Assembly (NCBI RefSeq): GCF_001640805.2
Contig: NC_066856.1
Span: 18,548,712 to 18,612,711 of the forward strand
DNA length: 64,000 nt
DNA from: Lates calcarifer
Lineage: Eukaryota > Chordata > Actinopteri > Centropomidae
Direction of reading: 5' to 3'
Below, one piece after another: positions 12,517 to 25,800 of the stretch. A program made the translations under genes and the position numbers. How positions within the stretch are numbered: the first letter of the stretch is position 1; every line of letters begins with the position of its first letter. The notes below the pieces were generated by a model. That model saw only the letters and a list, made by a program, of their open reading frames with translations, had not been told where the DNA came from and did not search any database.

Positions 12517-13190
12517 CCAGACTCCATTGACAAAAACAGGAATTTTACCAAGCAGAACACAGGAGCTTCTGGAATACCACTGCCTCCATCTGTTAGTTTC
12601 TTTGTGTTGTTTTGTGAGAATTTTACTTATGTAAAGGATCTGAATGCTTCTTCCAGCCACTGAAAGTCACACAATAACACAAACAATCTACCAGATGGAA
12701 GCAGCAGCTCCTGTGTTCTGCTTGATAAAATTCCTGTTTTTGTCAATGGAGTCTGGTAGTGATTTATAGTGATGTTTCTGGCTAAACAAAAAGGATCTTA
12801 CTCTTAAATAAAAAGGTCTATCTCTGTAAGAAACCTCATCAGTTAAAGAGAAAGATATTTTTTTCTTTAACCAGACTCTATTGACAAAAACAGTAATTTA
12901 ACCAAGCTGAACACATGAGTTTCTAATCTATTCCTGCCTCAATCTGTTTGTTTGTGTTGTTGTGTGGCATTTTTTACTCATGTAAAGGATCTGAATACTT
13001 CTTCTACCCACTGAAGGTCACACAATAACACAAACAAACTAACAGATCAAGGCAGTGGTATTCCAACAGCTCCTGTGTTCTGCTCGGTAAAATTAGTGTT
13101 TTTGTGAATGGAGTCTGGTAGAGATTTATAGCGACATTTCTGGTTGAACAAAAAGGACCTTACTCTTTAATAAAAGGTCTATATCTGTTG
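12517..13190. mobile_element. tandemly duplicated hairpin MITE
   Basis: Two copies of a palindromic unit: hairpins at 12517-12757 and 12871-13118, each followed by a matching tail (12758-12828, 13119-13190). Each hairpin opens with CCAGACTC(C/T)ATTGACAAAAA and closes with the reverse complement, and the arms continue through GAACACAGGAGCTTC-like sequence. The loops share ATGTAAAGGATCTGAAT. No transposase is present, so this is a non-autonomous element. Confidence 0.8.
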
Positions 13191-16100
13191 GAATCTTATC
13201 CCTAATGTTGTTAGACACTTATAATAACAAAAACATCCCATCACCAGTCTAAGCTAACCAAATCCAAAAATAGAAAGTTTTTCTGCAGCAGTCCAGGTAA
13301 AAGACAAGGAGCTGAAGGTGTATACACATGATGATTCTCACCATATGCTCTCATATATCAACACACCAGCCTCAAAGCCTCCTCTCTCTTTCTCTGCCTC
13401 TTTCTCCAGAGCAAACTGAGAGTGAAAACACTAGGGTGGGTTTTGAAATAAGCATAATCCAGTCCTCAGTGATGTATAGGGACTGTAAATCAGCCTCTGT
13501 TCTCCAGCTTGCTAATTCCCCACTTGAAGGACAGCTTTCAGTAGTTTCTCCTCCAGAAAACGTCCCCAGATTGTTGCCAAATAAATAGGCTTTGATAGCT
13601 CTACATACTTTATCCCCTTTGGCTGGCGAGTACTGGTGCGTCAGGCGACGGCTGCGATGCCGGTAACGAGGTGAGGGGATGACAACAGAAGCTCCTACAT
13701 CAAAGCCCTGCAGCAGATTACAGAGGCCAGTTATTCATCAGTACGCACACAAAGTGCAGCTCTGAAACGACTCCCACTGCTCATTTGTACATGAAGAAGA
13801 AAAAGAGGGCGCCTCTCAGCATCCTATCGACACTCACTTAAGATAATGGGACCTGTTGGGGGGAGGTTATAGATTGGAAAATGAATCTCTGCTGCATCTG
13901 AAGGCAGCTTTGGAGACGGATTCTACGGTATCCACAGTGGCAATTTGTCAGGATCAGAGCTGGATGGTATCTGTCGCTGTGTGGTTGTCGCAGCGTCAGG
14001 TGTTGTTCATTACCCCGAGGTTGTCAGGGAGTCGCGGCGATGATCTGCGAACACGCCGAGGTCATCTGGGGCTGGGCTTTTTTATCCCGCACCGCTGCAC
14101 AACCTCGTGGGCAGATTCAACTCAGTTCGCTGGCTAATTATTCAGTCTATAAAAGGACAGATTATGGTGAAAAATTCAAAAGATATTCAACTTGCAGTGC
14201 TAAAAAACGCCAGTCCTCGCATTTGAGAAGCTGGAGGCTGTGAATTTTAGACATTTTTGCATGATAAACCATTAATTTTTCACAGGTTTAGTGGTGAAAC
14301 TGGTTGGTTAATCAGTAAACTACAGTTTTAACAAGGCAAAGCTGTCACACAGTGGCTGGTTTGAGCTTCTTTTTCTGTTCTATGTCCTTGTAAACTGAAT
14401 ATCTTTGAATTTTTGTACTGTTAGCTGGACGAGGAAACAACTCTGAAGACTCTGGGATGCATATTTGACATATTTTACCTCCTTTTTACACCAAAATTTG
14501 CAAGTAAACCTACAAAAATAGGTTGGTTGACTCCTTTCACATTGCCAGTTTGTAGACGAGTTTGTGTGGCACGTTCACCGTCAAAAACACGTTGGAAACA
14601 CTCACTGCTAATCAGAGCTGGAGCTGCTAAACACCTACGACTACTGCAGAGAAATGTGACCTGGAAATAAATGCAGATGGTCCCTTTTCCCACTAAAGAC
14701 AAAAACCAGGTGTTAGATTCATCTGCTCAATCCAAAAAGCAACATTAAAATAACTAAACAATCTGCATATTTCTTCTCTGCACATGAAAAACTTTCAGTT
14801 AACTGCTTCTAAAAACCAGTTCCACAGCTCAAATAAATGCACACAGGCGAGATCCAGTCGGTAAACCTCCCTCCCAAACAGAAAAAGGCTTGTGTATGTT
14901 GTCAGACTGAGTAATGAAGGGACAATAAAACAGCAATTTCAGCCAGACTATGAGGCTACAACTGATAACAAAGTTGTCCTTCTACCTTTTTGTTTTGCAG
15001 ATTCAATCCCCAACTACTTTGACAATCAATTAATCATTATTTATCAAGCACGAATAGCAAACAGCGGCTGGTTCCAGCAACGCAAACATGAGGATTTGCA
15101 GCTTTTTTCCTGTTAAATATCACGGTTTGGACTGACATTTCCATTTCTAAACAATTCATTAAATGCACTACACTTTTTCTGAGTGGTTTCTGCTAAATAA
15201 AAGAATATTTTTACATGTTAATATAGATATTTTTGCAGTTCTGACTCTTAAGAGGAGAGGAGAGGCATCCACGCGAGCTGAACGCCGCCCTTCGACCCCA
15301 GCGCTGACATCAAACACGCACGAACCCGTGATTACCTCCATCTCCTACTACTACTACTCTCTCTTCTTTCTCTTGTTGTAATGCGAGAGCCCTGCAGCAC
15401 AGAGAGAAAGAGCTAGAAAAAACAGACAAATGCCAAACATAAAAACACACAGGCGGCGCACACTGTACATACACAGCAGACACGCCTGACCTTTACCAGC
15501 GTCTCCTGAGGCCAAACATGTGAAAGGCTACCTGTGTTCGAGCAGAGATCCCCGACGGCCCCTTCTCTGCACATGCTTTCAAGGCGCTGCCGGTGAAACT
15601 GGTTCTGCTTCGGCTGATAGAAAAAAAAACAAAGCCCTGAGCCCTGCAGCTGACAGTGAGAGCTGTTATCGTAGTGGTCAACAACTACAGCCAACACATC
15701 TCAATCCGAGCACAGACAAAAGACACGCACCGTCCCTTCCGCCTGCAGAGGTTAGGGAGACATGTTGATATTATGCAAATGCATTGCGCTTCCCTCCTCC
15801 TACACACGGTGACATGAAGCCTTTGTGTCAGATAAATTCATTACAGTGGCTGTCAGAGCAATCTGAGCAACAGAGATCATCACGACTAAGGGTTTGAAGG
15901 CAGCGTGGAGGATCTGCGAGACCCAGTTGCTCTAAATTTGTCGCTGCAGAGTGAAGCCAAAAACTTGTAAAACATATATTCACATTAATTAAGGCTGGTA
16001 TTGTGTAATAGTTCTGTGCTCTTGCTGGTAGTTTCCAAACTGATACAAGAACGATATGTTTTACGATACAGAAGATTTTTCTAGCTGATCAAGAGCTTTA

Positions 16101-17174
16101 CCTACATAAAACTGGTGAAATTACAGCTGAAATCAGTTGTAAACTTATCAAACAGCACATTCACAGAAAATAAACAGGCACTAACTTGATCATTTGAGTA
16201 ATTTTTCAAGAAAAAAATCTGTTTTTCTCCATTTTGTGTGACAAAAAACTGAATATCCTTCAGTTTTGGACCTTTAATTGGTCAAAACAAGCGAATTAAT
16301 TATGTTGGACTTTGGTACAAAATGTCACACAGCAAATGACAGAAAATCTGTGTAGAAACACATACAATCATGCACTCAAGAACCAAGCAATCGACAAGCT
16401 ACGAAGAACATGGGAAAAGGTAGATGAATTCCCACAGATTAATAAATAAAAATAAATCATACTTTGATAGCAAAGACTGATTAAAAGTAGAGAAATATCA
16501 TATCTGACAATAAACTTCTCAGGAATTATTGAGAAGAGGTAAAAAATAATCAAGATATTACTATAAAAGTAAGATATTACTACATCTCTGATTGCCAGCT
16601 TTCAGCACTTGATGGTTTTGACAGCGTCTACCAAAAAAAGTAAATAAATCAGAGGTGTTTGTGGTTCTAAGGCTCGTTCAGATGATGAAAAAACACAGCC
16701 TCCTCTTTGATTTAAGCCTTAAAGAGGGCTGTGTTTGGTAGCGTGTTGGCTTGACTGACAGCTGTCTCAGTCCATCACCCTCAGCTACAGCAGTTGCCAT
16801 TAACTCGTCCTAGTTCGGCTCCACGCACTGGGGCCAGAAATTTTGAGTTTTGTGCCCGAAGCGGCTGACAAAATGGTGTGGAGTGTCAGAAGGCGACGTC
16901 GCAGACACCGAATCGATCTCAGTCTGGAGCTAATGCCTCAGAAGACACTGATGGTTACAGTCTGTAATAGAGAGACTGGTAAGGTATATTATTTTAAAGA
17001 CACAGTTGAGATTGTGCCTTTTGCAGGTTTAAATAAACCATTTCTGTTCCACTAAATTCTGTTCTGCTAAATTCTAGGTACTTATTAACGTTTACCAACA
17101 TTATTAGACACACACAGTTGTGTTTTAAGAAAAATATAACTGTCACTGATGCAAGAGAAGTGGAACTTCTTCAC
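13191..17174. other. non-coding; possible conserved element around 15.77-15.9 kb
   Basis: No exon supported. A perfect octamer ATGCAAAT at 15773-15780 lies in a low-repeat stretch (to about 15905). The (TAC)n-like run near 15349 and runs of A are simple sequence. Near 16190-16290 there is a weak match to the dispersed repeat family seen at 62.1 kb. Confidence 0.3.
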
Positions 17175-17560
17175 TTAAAGGTGCTATATGCAAGTTTTTG
17201 CTATTGCTACGTGGCTAATGTTAGCATTAGCAGCTGTCCACTTACCAGTCTAGAAGAAACGTTACAAGTTTAGCATCAAACTTCATTCCTGTCTCCAGCA
17301 GTGGAAAGTGACACCAATTAACTCTTTTTGCTTCTATTTCTACCACTTTCTTTCTTCTACTTAGGTTAGCATGCTAACCGGCTAGCTCCAGTCAAGTCAG
17401 TCCAACATGAGAGGACACAGAACTAGCGCTGTCCAGAGGACGTATTCTAACCTTTCGTCTTGTTAACACAACGATGGCTGAAGCTCTTGGTAAGTAAACA
17501 GCTGCTAATGCTAGCGTTAGCTATGTAGCGATAGCAAAAACTTGCATATAGCACCTTTAA
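17175..17560. mobile_element. MITE with about 63-bp terminal inverted repeats
   Basis: The left end TTAAAGGTGCTATATGCAAG is exactly answered by the right end. The inverted match continues through TTTTTGCTAT(T/C)GCTAC and TTAGC/GCTAGC words to AGCAGCTGT. The body of 386 bases has no transposase. The ends begin TTAA, which could be part of a TTAA target site, but the duplication is not clear. Its interior supplies the sequence expanded at 38 kb. Confidence 0.85.
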
Positions 17561-20500
17561 AAACAGCTTTTAGCATCAACATTTCACACTTTTGAAGGCA
17601 ACTGCTCATTAATAATATGAATAATCATTAATAAAGCAATTCATTTCAGCTTATAAACATTTTAGAGGTACCGTAATTTTCTAACAGCTGTCCAGGAAAC
17701 AACACAGACTCGGCTGTGTTTTGGTTTCCCCTTCATCTTCCCATCACACTTCCACATCACGCTCTGTTCTCTGACAGCAGCACAGGTGTGCAGCAACACC
17801 TGTGCGAGGCATTTTTCTCGCTGTAGCCCTAAATGTTAATGACTGGAGCAGTTGGTGAGAAAATTGACAGGATAACAAGCTCTGATGAGGCCTCGCGGAG
17901 TTAATCAATGACAGTGACATCCGATGAGATGGTGGTTAAAGAAAAAAAAAAAGCAGACAAACGCCACAAAGGCATAGTCAATGGCGAGAACCCAGAGCGC
18001 AGTCAATGAAGAGCACAATGCAAACTCAGCAAGCGAGAGCCGAAAAAATCCATGTTTACAGGGTCAATGTTGAATGAGATGCAAGTGGTAGTCCTCAAGT
18101 GGAAGCAGATGGGAGTGGAGTTGCACAGCAGGGGCGTCAGTAGTGTTGCTACAGAGGTCATAAATCAGCCGTTTGGCATCGTGTGTCGTCAGCCAGGCAG
18201 CAGAGAGTCAGACTCCAGGCATGTTTCAATCAACGGGCCAACAGACAAGCTGACAACACGAGATGCAAGGGGGTAAAAAAAACGAAGCGCCCCGAGGACT
18301 ACGACCAGCTCGGCTGAGATATGAGACACCGCAGAGACAGACTGTATATCAAGCTTTTAAAAAGGCAGGAAAGAGACGAGGAGGAGACGAAACAACATAT
18401 GCAAATCAGCTCTTCAAACAGGCAGAGAGCTGATAATCACGGCAGCTTTAAAATGCTGTCACACAGTATACAGTAAAGTATGGAAGCATATGGACAGACT
18501 CATGAATATCCTCTCAGGCAGAACCTACTCCCTCCGACTGAACTGATCATAGTAGGGGAAAAGTTGATGTTAATAACCTGGGATTATCCGAAAAAGAGAC
18601 AAAACATGAAGTTTATGTTGAGATATATCAGTATTTAAGTTTATAAGAGGAGGAGACTGCTTTTAAACTCTAAAAATAAAGAAAGGTGATGAAGAATTTG
18701 GACATTTTATGGGTTGAAGAGGTAACTTTTCTGATAAGGATCCTCTCCAGATATGTGTTAACCTTGGTTTTGTGTGCTTTTTTAATTTCTCCTAGCTTTT
18801 TGGGATTAGTAGGAACCTGATTAGTATAAAAACTGAACCAAGTCTTTGAACAGGAGGGTGTTTCTGAAGAAAAGTACAACTTAAATGCGCCACTAGCATC
18901 CAGAAAGCTTAAAAATCCAATATGTCCTGTTGCCATAACAAGCAACAACCATAAGCTCTGATCAGGTTTTGTTCCTTTTCTACTTTTGTCTTAATCTCAG
19001 CTGTAGAATAGGTTAACATGAACAAAATGTTCAATTATCTTTTTAAAATTGACTAAAAAAGTCATCTCCCACTTTAAGGAAAAGTCAAAACTTCAAAGTA
19101 TGTGTCCTAAAAGTCATCTCGCCCTTCGAATAAATAAAAAAAACAACCTTTTGGCATCTAACTCACTCTGCACAGTGAAGCTCAAACATCCAAATCACAA
19201 TAAGCTGGGGTTATTAACCCAAGAAACACCAAAAAATAAGGTCCAACTCCAGTAATCGAGCTTTCTCTGTGGGCGAACATGTCCAGACAGACACCCGAGT
19301 TTAATTCCAGCAACATCTAGAAATCTCAATCAGCGGAGGCTGGAACCATCCCCCTCTCCACAGTCCTAGTTTGGCAGATTTAGTTGGATCTAATGGGTAT
19401 AATTATACATGAAAATCCTGCCTGGTCGGGCATTAAGTAAACACAGCCACAGGAGATGCAAAGACTCATTTGGAGGCCAAGTGTGGACATTCGTAGCTGC
19501 AATCTCATAAAATCTGGCATTTGGTGATTTCAAAAATAGCACAGACACAGAGAAAGACGTGCTCAAATCCTTGTAGAGCTCAAGAAAAGCGTCAATACCA
19601 CTTAGAGATTCTGTGATTACAAACCCTGCAGCTTGCAAAATGAGAACTCCACCTGGCCTCGGTTATCCACTGCTCTCCACCTGTGATTTTCCTATTTTTT
19701 TGGGGAGGCAACAAAGCTGAAATATTATTTATTTTCCAAGAAAACAAGGGGAGCGAATTGTTTGATCTGGCAGCCAGCTCGTGCTTTCTCTCCGGCCACC
19801 CGAGGAGTAGACAGATTATCATCGGATGTCTGGTAGGAAGCAAGAAGCTGCGGGGGAATCGGCCCACCAGAGGTTAGGCCTCTGGATGCAGATAAAGCCT
19901 TCCCCCCCCCCCCTTTTTATCAAACACCTCGCAGAGAAAATCAATCGCAAATGCTGCCTGTGTGGCGCCGCAGAACCGCCCGACTTAACGCTGCAAAGTG
20001 GTGAAATTATAAGAGATGTAATGGCAGCAATTTCAGCTCAGAGATACGGTGCTTTCCTCACAAAAAAGAGGTAATTGCTCTGGTAAGAACTGAGAAACTG
20101 CGTGCTGTATTTCCACTTTAAGAGAGGAATGAGTAAAATTGACAGGGAATGCAGACGTTGAAAGGTGTTGTCATCTTTCCTTTTCCTTTAAACCTGAGCT
20201 TCGTACACTGGCAACTACGGCAACAGAACCTTGGATCCAGGGAGAAACCTGGACCGAGACACTCACAGCTCTCTGATTCCAATTCGAACGAGGATGTGTT
20301 CAAGTATCACATGCCAGGGTTTTCATCTGGAGGGATTCCATGTTGTCTCAGTTAGCGCGAATGAATTAGATGCTCTGGAGCTGCCTCATTTTGTCATTAA
20401 GGCTGATAAACTGGCTGTTACTTACACAGAAAACTCTACTAAAGCTTTCAATGTGATATTTTCTAGCCGTTTACATCTGGTATTGACATGCAACCTGCAT

Positions 20501-21894
20501 CTGGATTAAGACATGATTACAGACCTTTATATTTGCAACTAATAATTTGCAAATAAACCAATTTAAATGCCACATTTATCACTTTAAATGTGAGGCTGAT
20601 GAAGAAACTGTCAAACGAGCATCTTTGGGTTTTGGACGGACAAAATAAGGCGTCTAAGGAAGTCGCTGTGCATTCTGGGAGGCTTTAATTGACGTTTTCT
20701 GATTAACAGCTGATTGATTCATCGAGAAAATGATCAACACTTGATGTATCGACCAGCTGCGGTGCATTAGCAGCCGTTATTCCAACAATTTGCTGACATG
20801 TCTGGAGTTTATTTCACAAAATATGATATGATCTGTGTCAGACATTCCTGATATCTCAGTTTTTGCCACTGGAGAGCGGTCATCTGATTCCCTGCACAAA
20901 AGCTAATAAATGTATTCAGAAACTGCCAAACTACTAACTTAACATGAGTTTTTTTCCTTATCTGGATACAAAGAATGTTATATGGCAGGTGTAAACAGAG
21001 TATAATCGTCGAGTGGGAGGAAAACTCCTCAGTTTCTTGGAGAATTCAGCAGGAAATCCAGGTGAACTCTAAACAGCACCTGGTGCAAAGCGCTGAATGT
21101 AAATCCAGCCCACTGAGAGAGAGGGAGCCAAGCTAGCTCGACAAAGATATCAATATGGACACCTGTGGGCCACCCCCCCCACCCCTCCGCCTCCTGTTGC
21201 CATGACCACCAGTGTCAGCAGCAGCAGCAGAGTCACTGTAGAGCTATCGTCACCGGGGCTGCTGGCGATGGGAGGGAGGTGGGGGAATCAGCGCTTCCTA
21301 AACAAATTAGCCCCGGAGAAAACTGCTGAGGCCCCGAACCCTTTAATTACATCAACCTGAAACCAAATTATGGGCCGACTCTGCTGCGTGTAATAACTAA
21401 TGCACATCAAACAAGCCTCCTCCTCCTCCTGTCCCACTCCATCATCAGTTTGGAACATTTATATCGGGGTATTCATTCCCAGGAGAGACTGAGAGAAATG
21501 TCAAGACAAGGGAGACATGGCTTATCCTCCCTCCCTGGCCTTTTCCCCTTCTCGTTCTATCGCTCCCCTCCATTCTTTTCCCCCCCTTGCTTCCTCATTC
21601 ATTCTCCGCCACTCTGTCGCTTTCTCTTTTTATCCTGTCATCTATATTGTGAGGAGCGTCTTGCCGGTTCCTCGGAGCCTCGGCTGTGTAAGCAGAGCAG
21701 GCAAGATGAGAAGCAGAGGTGCTGTACTCAGAATAGTGAAGCACAATAGACGAGGAGGCGGTTTTCAGCTGGATGTGATTTAAAATTCTGCCACCGGTGG
21801 AGTTAGAACAAAAAAAGAGGTTTCAATTAAAAGTTATCTTGCATAAAGAAGAATTTTGTGCTGAAACAATTCAGGAAATGAAGGAATATACGTC
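17561..21894. other. non-coding; low-repeat block at 19.9-20.06 kb
   Basis: No supported exon. 19920-20060 (around TGCTGCCTGTGTGGCGCC and GTAATGGCAGCAATTTCAG) is free of recognised repeats and may be a conserved element. A (C)n run lies near 19902-19912, and C-rich and CT-rich patches lie at 21170-21190 and 21520-21620. Confidence 0.3.
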
Positions 21895-22160
21895 TACTAA
21901 GGCTGAAACAATTAGCCGATGAGTCGAGAACATTTGTCTGCAACTATCATTCTAAAAAATGATCAGCAGGTTTTTCTCAAATCCTCACAATTGATAGTCA
22001 ATGAAGTCATGTTTTAAGCAAAAACGCCAAAAATTCTCCAGTTGTAGCTCCTTAAATGTAAGAATTGCTGCTTTTTATCTTATATGACAGTAAAACATTA
22101 CTATCTCTGGCTTTTAGACAGTCAAAACAAGACATTTTATACAATTTGTCAAACAACACC
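21895..22160 (-). repeat. dispersed teleost repeat, reverse copy
   Basis: Reverse orientation of the 62.1-kb family. It has AGCAAAAACGCCAAAAATTC and CTCCTTAAATGTAAGAATTGC, then TTTTAGACAGTCAAAACAAGACATTT. A second stretch with related wording follows at about 22140-22260 and 22620-22830, suggesting serial insertion or duplication. Confidence 0.6.
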
Positions 22161-22329
22161 AAAAATTTTCCAGTTCCACTTCCTTAAATGTGAAGATTTT
22201 ATCTTATATGACACTAAAAAATGAGAATCTTTGGCCTCTAAACAGTCAGCAGTTATCTAATCCTCAGCAGTTTTACCATGAAATATCAGTTTTACCTCCA
22301 AAACTACTCAAATTAAACAATGTGAAAAG

Positions 22330-22620
22330 ACTTGTTTACATCTTTTATAGCCAGTTCCCACCACAGGAACTTTTCCAGGGGCCCAGAAACAATTTTGTTT
22401 TGACCACAGTCCAAATTTAGGTCCTCAACCGCAGGTCTTGGTCCCACAATAGGGCCTGCTCTGGGTGCAGGACTTTCTCACGGTTCAGGAAATACAGGGG
22501 CAGAGTTTGGGTGGGTTGGTTGGATGATGAGTCACTAGTTTTAATGTAAGAACTAGGGTCCTGGAACCATCTGGTCCAAAAGGTTCATGGATATTACGTC
22601 AATTTAAAGGGTTGGAAACC
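22330..22620. mobile_element. probable hAT-type MITE, decayed
   Basis: Blocks CCAGTTCCCACCACAGGAAC, CAAATTTAGGTCCTCAACCG, and later AACTAGGGTCCTGGAACCAT are typical of a common non-autonomous fish element built around GGAAC and GTTCC words. The ends are too diverged to define a target-site duplication, so the superfamily is a suggestion only. Confidence 0.4.
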
Positions 22621-22830
22621 ATTTTAAGTGCCAATTTAGATCAAAAAGATTGAATCTATCAGCAAAAAACAGCAAATATTAGCAGGTTACAGCTTCTCAA
22701 ATGGCAGAATTTGCTGCCTTTCTCTGCTTATATTTAATATCTTTCCCTTTGGACTGTCTGCAGGACTTTAGGAGGGATTTGACTCAATTTTCTGACATTT
22801 ATGGACTAAATGATTGATCAGTTACTCCAA

Positions 22831-25800
22831 AAATATTGTTATAAGTTGCATTCAGGCAACGATTGAGTCCAAAAATGAATATATGAAAATGTTTTCCTGA
22901 ACATGTGCCACCGCATAACCCTGAAGCTCATTATAAAAACATTACACTCTGACTCCACATCCTCCTGCTTACCTTTCTGGATAGAAAGACAAGTACAGCA
23001 GCAGTGACAAGGCAAGTCATATTGTTTATCTTCCAACCATTACAGCGCCATCCAGGCACTAAGGCAATTAATTACTGAATTATACCATGCTGGTGCACAA
23101 TGAATGCAGTAGGCCCTGGGGGCTTTTTTCTCATTACCAGGTACACACTGTCCTACACGGGCGAAGCAGGGGAGGCTTTTAATAACACTTAGTATTCAGA
23201 TTAAACTGTTGTATGCGGCCAAAAACTCCCGGCTTCCAGGGTTTCGGCTCCAAAGTAGGATCAATTTACAATCCAATTAATTCAAATTGTGTGGAAAACA
23301 CGCGCCACAAGGAGGAAAACAATCGGCCGTCCCGTTCAGGCGAAAGACAAACGTGGGTCTGGAGCGGAAAGAGGATTTACACCTGATGTGTTTGACATGC
23401 CGCCTCTGATGATTCAGCACACCAGCAAAGCAGCAATAAAGGGGCCTGTTACAGGAATTAAAATCCTCCTCTAGTTAAACGCTTTGCTGTGGCTGTTTGT
23501 TGTGCTTAAAAGCCACTGAGGAGATGCTACTGGGTTCGATTTAGGATTTGACGTGTGCGCTTTGCTTGTGGATTTATCGCAGCTGCAGCAAAGGCAGGAT
23601 ATGGATGCATCACTTAATGCTTATATTTACAGAAATACATCATTTTCAACATGCTAATTCATACTGAGTCGAGCTTAATGCCTCTCTAAAAATAAAAACG
23701 ATGAAATATATGAAACTTTAACAGCAACTCAACTGATATGTTTGCAAAAATCTATCATTTTTAACAAGATAATTCACATCAAGTCAAATAAATGTTATAA
23801 TTATCGGCATATTTAGCAAGAATTTTAACTTTAAGGTTGAAATTTAAGTTGACAATGAGAGAAAAAGTTTATTTTTGGGCTTAGAAGTAGTAGTTTAACC
23901 AAAAAAATAGACACAAATCTTAACTCAAGGTCGACTTACAACATTTTGTAACTGGCCATTGCAGCACAAGTGAAAAAAACTAAGATTAACTACTTTTTTC
24001 TTTAAATTTAGACTAAAAAAAAGATGGAAAAAGACAGCAAAAGACTGAGATACTTCCATAATACCACTGAAACTATGTTTATCTGCGTATTTGTGAAAAA
24101 ATTCTTATCTTTATCTGACTGTTTCAAATAAAGACAAATATAAAAGTAATTAAACAACATAAAACCCTTTCTACTATCACTGCAACCTTTACCTAAGCTC
24201 CATCTGATTGTGTGTCTTTGTGTGCATGCATATTAAGTGTGTGTGCATGTGTCAAAAAGGGTCAGCTCTCGCTGTGCCACATGCGCCCGTCGACCTCCCC
24301 GCCAGGCGAGCTGCAGGGGCGAAGCCGGCTGATTCGCAGATCCACACCGAGACGCCAGTTCGTCATTGTGTTTGTGCGCTGCTGATTCAGACTTAGAAAC
24401 AGGTAAAGCAAAGAAAAAAATAAAAGAAAAGGCAGTGAAGCGCTTCCCCCCGTGGCAGAAAAGACACATTAGAGGCCCAGTGGAGGATTTGTGCTGGATG
24501 AAGTAAATGGGATGCTGCTGCAGACTCCCTGGTGGCCAGGACGATGTGATATGAGGACCTTTTTTTCAACTTTGCTTTGCTAAGTTATCTTCTGAGGCGC
24601 ATGTGTGAAATTCTCACAGATATCCCCTCTTTCTGTATATTATAATAAAAACCATTTTCAGAATGCATTAAAAAAACAGCTCTCCCCTGTGACGTATGTG
24701 ACAGACTAGTCTATCAGTATCAAAGGAAATCACACATGTGACATCTAATTCCAACTACCTGTCTCAGAACTGTGTCCTTTCTGGATGGAAATGAAAGAAA
24801 TGAAAAATATTCAACCCCCTCCACACCTCCACCTCCATCTCCCAGCCACCCATGACTTGTTTTATGTCCAACAATGATCTGTGGAATGGCTGCCAAGCGT
24901 GTAAATTTGGCGACGAGCACAGGCTCGCTGGCAGCGCTGAACAGAGCGAGAGCCGGCGGTAAATCTAAAAAGACAGTACATCTTTATTATTGGCATGAAT
25001 GGATGCAGCGACAGAGAGAAAGAGAAGGATCTGATTCGAAATATGAAGAGGTGCACAAAAGGATAAAAGATGGGAGAGGAAATGTGTCGAGTTTTCCATC
25101 TGGTTGGAAACAATCACCTGTCGTACAGGTCACAAAAAGGAGGCAAGACGATTAAATCATGTAGATTTTAACTCTGTTATCTGAATTAATAAATAATTTA
25201 TTCTTTATCTTTTAGATACTTTTATCAGTCTAAAGGCTCTTATGCTTCCTTAATGTAAGAAAATAGATGCTCCTACATATTTTATTTTCTATGCAGACGA
25301 ACATTCTTTTTATGGCTTCCACTAAAATTTCTTTTCATTTTTGTGTTTTTTCTAAATCAAAAACTTTTAAAAATTAGCTAAATTTAGTTTATTTGACTTG
25401 TACTGAAATGGTCAATTATAAAATAGAGATTTTTGTAAGCGTATAAACTTTAATGTAACGAAAGAAAACTTTAACTTATGATCCATTTATGTTAGTATTG
25501 GTATTAAGCAGTACGTCCACTAGAGGGCAGCACAGGTCCACGAGTTTCTGGCGACCGTGGAGGAGGTCGTAATCATGTAGCTGTTAGGAAGAGGCAAGAG
25601 CGGAACAGTGTTGGTCTGTGGGTGAAGAATGTTTTTGCAAATGTTATCCGCCATTTTTAAAATTTCCCTGTCGTGTCCTGTGGACAGGGTGTGGGCAGAT
25701 ATGCGATAGAAATGGAAATTAGGAAGAGGAAAAGCGAGATGATGATCAACCAAATTCAATTAATCCTGTCATGAACTCTCTTTTTACCTGCAGCGCTACA

